NCBI GenBank assembly: GCA_933207985.1
Contig: OW240916.1
Location: forward strand, 83,170,979 to 83,234,978
Direction of reading: 5' to 3'
Source of the DNA: Pelobates cultripes
Lineage: Eukaryota > Chordata > Amphibia > Anura > Pelobatidae
Length of the DNA: 64,000 bases
This document shows, in pieces, positions 57,491 through 64,000 of the stretch; position 1 is the stretch's first letter, and each line of letters starts with the position of its first letter. The position numbers and the translations under genes are program-made. The notes beneath the pieces were generated by a model. That model worked only from the letters and a program-made list of their open reading frames with translations, was not told where the DNA came from and did not search any database.

Positions 57491-58113
57491 TAAAATCAGT
57501 CCTGCCACTTTTATTTAGATGCATTCCTTTAAAAATTAATGAAAACACATTTTGTCTTCTCAGATAATGCGTTGAAATGAGGCATTCATGAAACAAAGTG
57601 TTTATACCAAAAAAAAAAACATTTTTGTTTTTAAAATCTATAATATTTGCAATAACATAGAACAAAGTAAACTGGACATTTGAAGTTCCCCACGTGGGAT
57701 GCCATTGCTCATCAGTGAGGGTGTTAAAATTTATACTTTTTGCCAATTCATACAAGCTGCATCAAGACACAAAAACAGCTATGAAACAGGAAAGACAAAT
57801 ACATTCAAACTCTTCTACAAACTATTTCCTCTTTTTCTTTCTTTTCTCTCCCCTTCCCCCTTTTTTTTTTATTTTTGAGACTCTTACCTTCCTTCTCCTA
57901 AAAAAATTACTTGGTCATCTGTTTCAGAGGCTCCATGTCTAAAGGTCACATTTGCTTACAATGCTTCACATACCTGTAACGCACAAGCAAACATTATTTA
58001 CAGCTTCATTGGCAGTGCAATATAGAGGAGTATATAATCTGCTACGATTGGCAGTATTATTTGGAAGTTACCACTGAAACAATTAGTCTCTTACACAAAG
58101 AACAAGGCTGCAA

Positions 58114-58182
<69 letters not shown>

Positions 58183-58189
58183 GTGTTAA
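57491..58189. other. Intronic sequence, unassigned, with a long TA tract
   Basis: No exon recognised. An AT dinucleotide tract spans about 58118-58180 and abuts the left inverted repeat of the DIRS element. Confidence 0.5.
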
Positions 58190-58709
58190 ACAAAAATGTA
58201 CAGATTTTACTATTAACATGACGTAAAGTCAGGATTTTATTAATGACCAGGAGGTTCCTATTATGCTGCACTCTTTCTTTATTTACCTCAGCAGCAAAGA
58301 AAAATAACATTAAATCAGTATAAAAGAAACCAGTAAATAACATGAGAGGTATATCTTCCTAGCAACAGGAACAGCCAATCAGCATCCTCTTTATAGCATA
58401 ATAGGCAGTGTCCAGTATACTACTTCCTCTTTCTTGCGATCCCGAACAAGGACAACAAATCCAAATGAAAAGTGGGCTCCAGTAAGAGGGTGTGCGAGCC
58501 CTAACCTGGATCTTGAAGTCAAGCTAGAAGCTAAAGGAGAATATGGTTATATCCAAGTATAAAACTGGATTTATGCATAAGATTGCATTACATGGAATAT
58601 CAGATATTATATATACACATAACATGAAATTCAGTTTAGTCAAACCTTAAGCTCTTGACAGTCATTAACAAGGATAAAACCCAGTAATCAAAAAAGACTT
58701 ACCGTGAAG

Positions 58710-59560
58710 TCAACTTACCAAGAGAAGACCAAACCTCCAGGGATGGGAGGGAGGGATAATACTCGCCTCCGTGTCATTAATAAAATCATGACTTAACGTC
58801 ATGTTAATAGTAAAATCTGTAAATTTTATTAAGACACGGAGCTGTGAAATTATGTCTCCTGTGAAGTGTTGAATAGGTCTAAAGTAGAAATCATGGAATG
58901 TAGACTCCGAAGACCAACCGCTCTCATATCCTCCAAGCGACAACCAATCGAGGAAGCCGAAGAAGCCATTGCCCCACAAACCGAATGAGGCACAGACAGA
59001 TAGGTATCAATACCTGCTAGAGACATAATGTATTTTACCCACCAGGCTAGAGTAGATACCGGAAGACGCGACTTTTGAAAGGAGATGAAGAGTTCCTATT
59101 TCAAAGGATTCCGTAACGTAGTGGATGGAAGTATGCAACAGGGCAAAGGAGAGATCTATTAGAAAAAACTGAGTAGAATTGATTTAGAGGAGGTTTTTGT
59201 CCTCTGAGAAATATCAAAGAGAACACCTGGAGTAAAGGAACGAGCAACCACCTCAAGAGCTCTTACATCAGAAAAACCTCTTGCAAGAAAAAAAATTCAC
59301 GACAATAGAGACGTCCCACAAGACAGAGTATCATGGTAAGAGTGGATGAGCAAACCATATTCCTCAGAGAAGTCAGCAGAAATGGACGATCGGTAAGGTC
59401 CACAGTGCGATAGGCTTTACCTTCATCATAGAGGTCAGAAAAATGGAGGACAGACTTAAAAGGAGCCGATATGGGATTTAAATTTCATTTCATGCACCAA
59501 CTATGCCATCTACTCCAAGCAGATTTATAAGCCTCTCTCGTGTTTGGTGCACCTTTGATA
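58710..59560 (-). pseudogene. DIRS tyrosine recombinase, decayed
   Basis: Recognisable pieces on the minus strand are the N-terminal YKSAWSRWHSWCMK followed by NLNPISAPFKSVLHFSDLYD and GKAYRTVDL. Near 58880 there is the C-terminal WSSESTFHDFYFRPI, the block holding the nucleophilic Tyr in DIRS recombinases. Stops and frameshifts separate them. Confidence 0.7.
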
Positions 59561-59761
59561 AGTTAGAGAGTTGGTTGCGAAACTCCCTCGACCGACCAAG
59601 GTTACCTGAAATAGACTACATCATGATATGCAAGAGAACTTAGAGAACAAGGGGATGAGGCACACCGTCTGGATCCTGAAGAAGGCACTCGAGATGGAAG
59701 GTCGATTAAATCTCCTGAAGAGGAGAGAACTACGGTTGGGACGGCGATAGAGGAGCCACGA

Positions 59762-61317
59762 TCACCAGGTGCCGGACTGGCGATGTAGAGGGAAAGGCAA
59801 CAGGGAATCAGTGCAAAGGGCAGAAAATCGTAATTCCTTGGAGAAAACATTCATAGTCAGTGCTGTCGGATCTGGTCTCCAACTGAAAAAACGGGGAAGT
59901 TGAGCGTTCAAACAAGAAACGAAAAGATCTATTTCCAATAAACCCCATAGGTTCCAAATGTCTTGGAAGACCGTGGAATCCAAGTGCCAGTCACTGGAAT
60001 CTCTGAGTTGGTGTGAATACCAGTCCGCCGTAGTGTTGGAGAGACCTTGAATATATGCTGCTGTTAATGAAATGCTGTGTATCAGGCAAAATTGCCAGAA
60101 ATTGCGAGCCATGTAGGTCAGAATTTTGTATCTTGTGCCTCCAAGTGATTGATGTAGCGGACAGCTGACACGTTGACCATCTTCAGAAAGATAGCGCATT
60201 GAGTTTGGGAGAAACTGCGGACTGCAAAGGAACTGGCCAGATGTTCCAAACAATTGATGTGGAGTGTCGATTTCAGGTTTGATCATCTGCCTTTGGTGGA
60301 AATATTTACGCATTGAGCACCCCAACCGTGCAAACTTGCGTCTGATTTGATGATCAAATCTGGAGCTGTACAAAATCTGGTGCGCTCATTCCAAGCTTCC
60401 ATGTGAAGAAGCCACCATTGAAGTTCATCCTTCACTTCTGAGTCCAGAGTTACCATATCTGTGTATGTGTAGGGCTCTACAGCCAAGAAGACCTGGAAAA
60501 ATGGCCTGTATAGATGCTGCCAGAAGGCCTAACATTCTCAGCAGTTGTTTGAGAGAGAGTTGAGGGGTTGCTAGTGTTCGCCTGTCTCCTTCTTGATATT
60601 GGCTAATTTTGCCACCGGAAGGTGTAGAGTTTGAAGGGTAGCATCTACAATAATCCAATATAACCCAGAAATTTTATTTCTTGCGTGGGAACGATAATGG
60701 ATTTCTCCCAATTGATCAGGAAGCCTAGGTTCTCTAACAGTCAAAGTCCATGCAAGGTATGTCCGGATTAATTGAATAGACTGAGCCAGAATAAAAAAAT
60801 GGCGTCTAAATATATTATAAGACGTACTCCCCGACTCCCGTAGCAGGGCGACCATTGGGTTTGTGAGATTGGTGAAGCACCATGGAGCCAAAGACAGTCC
60901 GAATGGGAGGCACCTGAACCTCCATTTACTGCTCTACCATGTAAATTGCAGGAAGTTCTTGATCTTGATGTTGTACTATGAGATATGCATCCAATCTGCT
61001 GGTTGGAGAAGATCCCTTAAGCAATGCCCTCCTTCCATCTTGGAAGTGCTGATATGCTCATAACCATTGAGCTGTCTCAAATTTATCACTGAACGGATAC
61101 CTTCGCCTTTTTTGGGAAACAAGAAAAGGTTGCTCTCGTAACCCAGGGTATGGGCTGGAATCTCTACGAAGGATTGTCCACGGAGATACAGTCTGCGTCT
61201 CATTGGGAAAAAACAATTTCCCTCGATGGGGAACATTGAACAGGTAGAGAAAGGAAGTCTATGCAATACCCTTTCACAGTGTGAAGAACCTAAGCATCTG
61301 ATAAAATGAGGGACCAT
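59762..61317 (-). pseudogene. DIRS reverse transcriptase and RNase H, decayed
   Basis: The reverse transcriptase starts near 61200 (GYESNLFLFPKKGEGIRSVI, then NLRQLNGYEHISTSKMEGG). The catalytic YLDD region near 60830 is frameshifted and reads YLDA in the better frame. Downstream are LPVAKLANIKKET, the RNase H segment IIKSDASLHGWGAQCVN (60330), and GLSNTTADWYSHQLRDSSDW with LPRFFSWRPDPTAL (60060-59870). Order and content match DIRS1-type pol. Confidence 0.8.
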
Positions 61318-61399
61318 ACATAGGAAAAATGTGTGAGCTTGCCACCACTATCAGTAAGGAAGAATGGAAATTGTGAAGACTTCTTAGGACCTCCTCTTA

Positions 61400-62850
61400 G
61401 GCCACTAACAACCTACGGTCGACCACGTCGTGGGAAAGAGGTTGGTATAGTGCATTGTTCAAAGAAATCGGCTCGGCCAATATAAGAGCCTTGGTTCTGT
61501 CTAAAAGAACTACTGTTTGTTTAGCTGGACAAAGGAGCCCAATTCTTTTACAAAGTTGTCCCCAAAGAGAGAACCTTTTGCCTGTGTTATCTGGCTCGTT
61601 CAGAGCCATAGTTACACGTTTGGGCTCAATCTTGAGCAAGATCGATTTGCGGCGTTCTGTGACAACCGCATTGTTGGCGTTGCCAACTTAAATCACTCTC
61701 TGGATCTAACCACTTAAGATGGTGCTATCTAATTCTAGGTCATCCTCTACTGCTTCAAAGATCTTGGCTGCTGAGCCCAAGATGTCCAGGATTTTATCCT
61801 GACCGTTTTGCAATGAAAATCTAAGCCTTTAGTGGGCTTCCATCCTGTCTTACACAGGAAGTGAATGCTCTTAGGATCAACTGATAGCGTTTTACATGAG
61901 TCATCAGGGACTGTTCGGTGTGGCCATTCAGCCCACAATTTATTTCACTTTGCCTTCTCAAAAGGCTTGCGTACTCTGGATGCAATATATATGGCTACAT
62001 GGTCTGAGGAGACCACTGGGTTACATAGGTCATCCAGTTCGAATAGGGTTTCACATTGAGTGTCCAAGATCCTATCGGTGTCCGCATAATCTACATCAAT
62101 TTTGGTAGATTTAACAGGACGTGTATCCCGAAACGGGATTAGCATCCTCTTCATCAGTAATTTCATAATCAGGATCAGAAATATCCTCTGAATCCTCCAT
62201 ATAGTACTCAGGGAACTCTTTCTCAATATCACTGACCTCAGATTCAGAGTTCAATTGGGCCTTTGCCCTTTTCCAAAGTCTAGTCGATTTTGCCCGACTA
62301 GTAGCTCTTTTGCGCGGTGGTAAATTAATTGCGCCATCCCGTGACAGGTATGGTACTGTCTATCTCTATTGTTTTGGAGGAGTGTTTAGCCTTATATAAG
62401 GCCTTGCGGCCAGGTTGAAGCAGAGAAGGTGTGAGTACAGGTACACCTCCATATAGAACTCGGGGAACTCCTCCTCAATATAACTGACCTCAGATTCAGA
62501 GTTCAATTGGGCCTTTGCCCTTTTCCAAAGTCTAGTCGATTTTGCCCGACTAGTAGCTCTTTTTCGCGGTGGTAAATTAATCGCGCCATCCGTGACAACT
62601 ATGGTACTGTCCATCTCTATTGTTTTGGAGGAGTGTTTAGCCAGGCTGAAGCAGAGCTGGTGTGAGTACAGGTACCGCCGCCTGAGCCGATCTCTGTGCC
62701 TGTAACAGGGTCTGGGCAAATATCTGTGAAGTGAATCAGACATAACCCCCATCACTGACACCAGGGCCTTCTCTTTTGCCATGGAAGTGTCAGTTAAAGC
62801 CTGCATGTCAGCAGGATCAGTAAAGCAGAAAATCAGCCTCATCTCCAGAG
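61400..62850 (-). pseudogene. DIRS gag-like ORF1, decayed, with in-frame duplication
   Basis: The minus strand shows PPRKRATSRAKSTRLWKRAK, an acidic segment (SESEVSYIEEEFPEFYME), ILDTQCETLFELDDLCNPVV, SDHVAIYIASRVRKPFEKAK and VDPKSIHFLCKTGWKP. These blocks are characteristic of the first ORF of vertebrate DIRS1 elements. The region holding the PPRKRATSRAK and SESEV blocks is duplicated in tandem with a 252-bp period (84 codons), at about 62200-62700. Several stops follow. Confidence 0.75.
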
Positions 62851-63189
62851 ATACCTGGAGAGGCTTCTAGAGCATGTTTGCTCTAGACCCAGAAGGCACA
62901 GAAAGATCCTGTCCGACTGCATCATAAATATACAAACAAACCTAAGGGGATGAATAAAGTAAAATAATACCAAAAGAAAAGGGTTGAGTAACCCTCAAGT
63001 ACAAATAAATAACTAAACAGGATAAAGAAATGAAAGTACTCACAATAGTGAAAAAATAGCAATAGTAATATAAAAACACAGGAGCTGCCCGGCTGCCACT
63101 ATAACTAATACCCGACTTGGATTTCTGACAGTTGGGGGCAGAGCAGCGGCCAGACAGATAAATGAAGGGTAAAAACAGCCCAATAGCAC

Positions 63190-63778
63190 TGTGCAGGGGA
63201 TAAAGATCCTCAAAGACGTCCCTGAGCCCCAATTGATGGTAATCTTGGGGCCAGGGAGGTCAGAAGGGAAAAAAAATTTGGTTCTTGCTTTCATATCTCT
63301 ACATAATGCTGCTCCCACCTATCTATCCTCCCATATACACAAGAATGTCCCGTCTAGGCCCTTAAAATCTGCTGAAGACGTACGTCTATCTTCTGTCTGT
63401 ACTCCCACCTCTGATGCTCGCCTTCAAGATTTCTCGAGGGCTGCACCGTTCCTGTGGAACTCGCTTCCCTCCTCCGTTAGATGCTCACCCAGTCTCCACT
63501 CCTTCAAAAATCGTTAAAAACCCACTTCTTCATAAAAGCGTATCAATTAAACTGTTAATAGCTCCTGACTGATTCCTCTTCTGCAACTGTCACTAGTCTA
63601 ATACTATCCTTACCTTTTTGTGTCATTTTACCCCACTCCCTCTAGCATGTAAGCTCATTGAGCAGGGCCCTCAACCCCTCTTCCTGTGTGTCTGGTTACA
63701 ACTACATGTCTGTTCGTCCACCCATTGTAAAGCGCTAAGGAATTTGACGGCGTTCTATAAATAATCATAATAATAAAA
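63190..63778 (+). mobile_element. L2-like LINE 3' end
   Basis: The translation NAAPTYLSSHIHKNVPSRPL followed by LQDFSRAAPFLWNSLPSSVR and SPSLHSFKNR is the end of an L2/CR1-type ORF2. The 3' UTR ends tgtaaagcgctaaggaattt, gacggcgttctataaataat and CATAATAATAA. It is inserted within the 5' part of the DIRS element. Confidence 0.85.
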
Positions 63779-64000
63779 TGATATACAATAAAGCATATAA
63801 CTGAAGCAAATGAAGTAAATAAATCAAATTAAGTTAAAATGAAGTAATTAAATATATTTATAAATATGAAAATATTATAACTGAAATGTAAAAACTACAA
63901 TAACTATATTACCCGCAGTAATGATATGAATAAAGAAGATTCCACAGTTAAGAACCATGGGACCCAGTGTCACTTAACTGAGGGAGCAGCAAAGAAAGAG

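Larger units (their letters stand above)
58190..64000 (-). mobile_element. DIRS1-like retrotransposon, decayed, interrupted by an L2 3' end
   Basis: On the minus strand the order is a gag-like ORF1 (62850-61400), reverse transcriptase/RNase H (61317-59760) and tyrosine recombinase (about 59560-58710). Near the left end, a block at about 58197-58258 is the inverse of about 58757-58830 (gattttactattaacatgac core), consistent with DIRS inverted terminal repeats. An L2 3' end occupies about 63190-63778 and similar AT-rich leader sequence lies on both sides of it. The right end is beyond the window. Confidence 0.8.

Noticed and set aside
49370..64000. AP1M1 exon 2
   Set aside because: Looked for a coding match to VLICRNYRGDVDM with splice sites on the + strand and did not find one; not reported.

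Overview
The window reads as nuclear DNA of a vertebrate, most likely a frog. Two recognisable host genes sit on the + strand in the order FAM32A then AP1M1, the same neighbours and orientation as on human chromosome 19p13.11. Nearly everything else is transposable element DNA of kinds common in anuran genomes: Tx1/L1-like, CR1-like, Rex1-like and L2-like LINEs, Penelope-like elements with GIY-YIG and hammerhead-like sequences, DIRS-order tyrosine-recombinase retrotransposons, an LTR retrotransposon family, Tc1/mariner and hAT elements, and many MITEs with TTAA target sites. Species cannot be named from this alone.

Layout. 0-4.8 kb: Penelope-like remnant and a solo LTR. 4.8-9.7 kb: two non-autonomous hAT-like elements filled with minisatellites. 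10.9-12.3 kb: CR1 fragment (minus strand) with a 72-bp MITE inside. 12.6-13.8 kb: dead Tc1 element in a GATA-type microsatellite. 14.0-14.7 kb: Rex1-like LINE 3' end. 15.8-17.1 kb: minisatellites. 17.2-18.4 kb: second Tc1-like element. 19.2-30.2 kb: one full-length L1/Tx1-like LINE with a 12-bp target duplication, interrupted by a 72-bp MITE, a 3.4-kb LTR element, a 134-bp insertion with 14-bp duplication, and a Penelope-like insertion carrying a perfect 178-bp inverted repeat around a hammerhead-like motif. 31.8-36.2 kb: two inverted L2-like copies and a decayed DIRS/Ngaro-like element. 36.3-37.8 kb: third Tc1/mariner element. 38.4 kb: palindromic hAT MITE. 38.8-42.5 kb: the complete FAM32A gene (4 coding exons). 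42.5-49.1 kb: intergenic repeats, including a hammerhead-bearing insertion with 14-bp duplication. 49.1-49.4 kb: promoter and first coding exon of AP1M1. The rest of the window is probably AP1M1 intron 1, occupied by a CR1 copy holding several nested transposons (52.2-57.4 kb) and by a decayed DIRS element (58.2-64.0 kb) interrupted by an L2 3' end.

Function. Only FAM32A and AP1M1 look like working host genes, each with a short GC-rich promoter bearing ETS motifs. All transposon proteins seen are broken by stops, frameshifts or catalytic substitutions. The most unusual material is the set of hammerhead-like motifs embedded in inverted repeats, the coding-repeat LTR element without gag/pol, and the habit of the non-autonomous DNA transposons here of carrying expanded internal tandem repeats. 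All calls are by eye; no alignment or database search was run.
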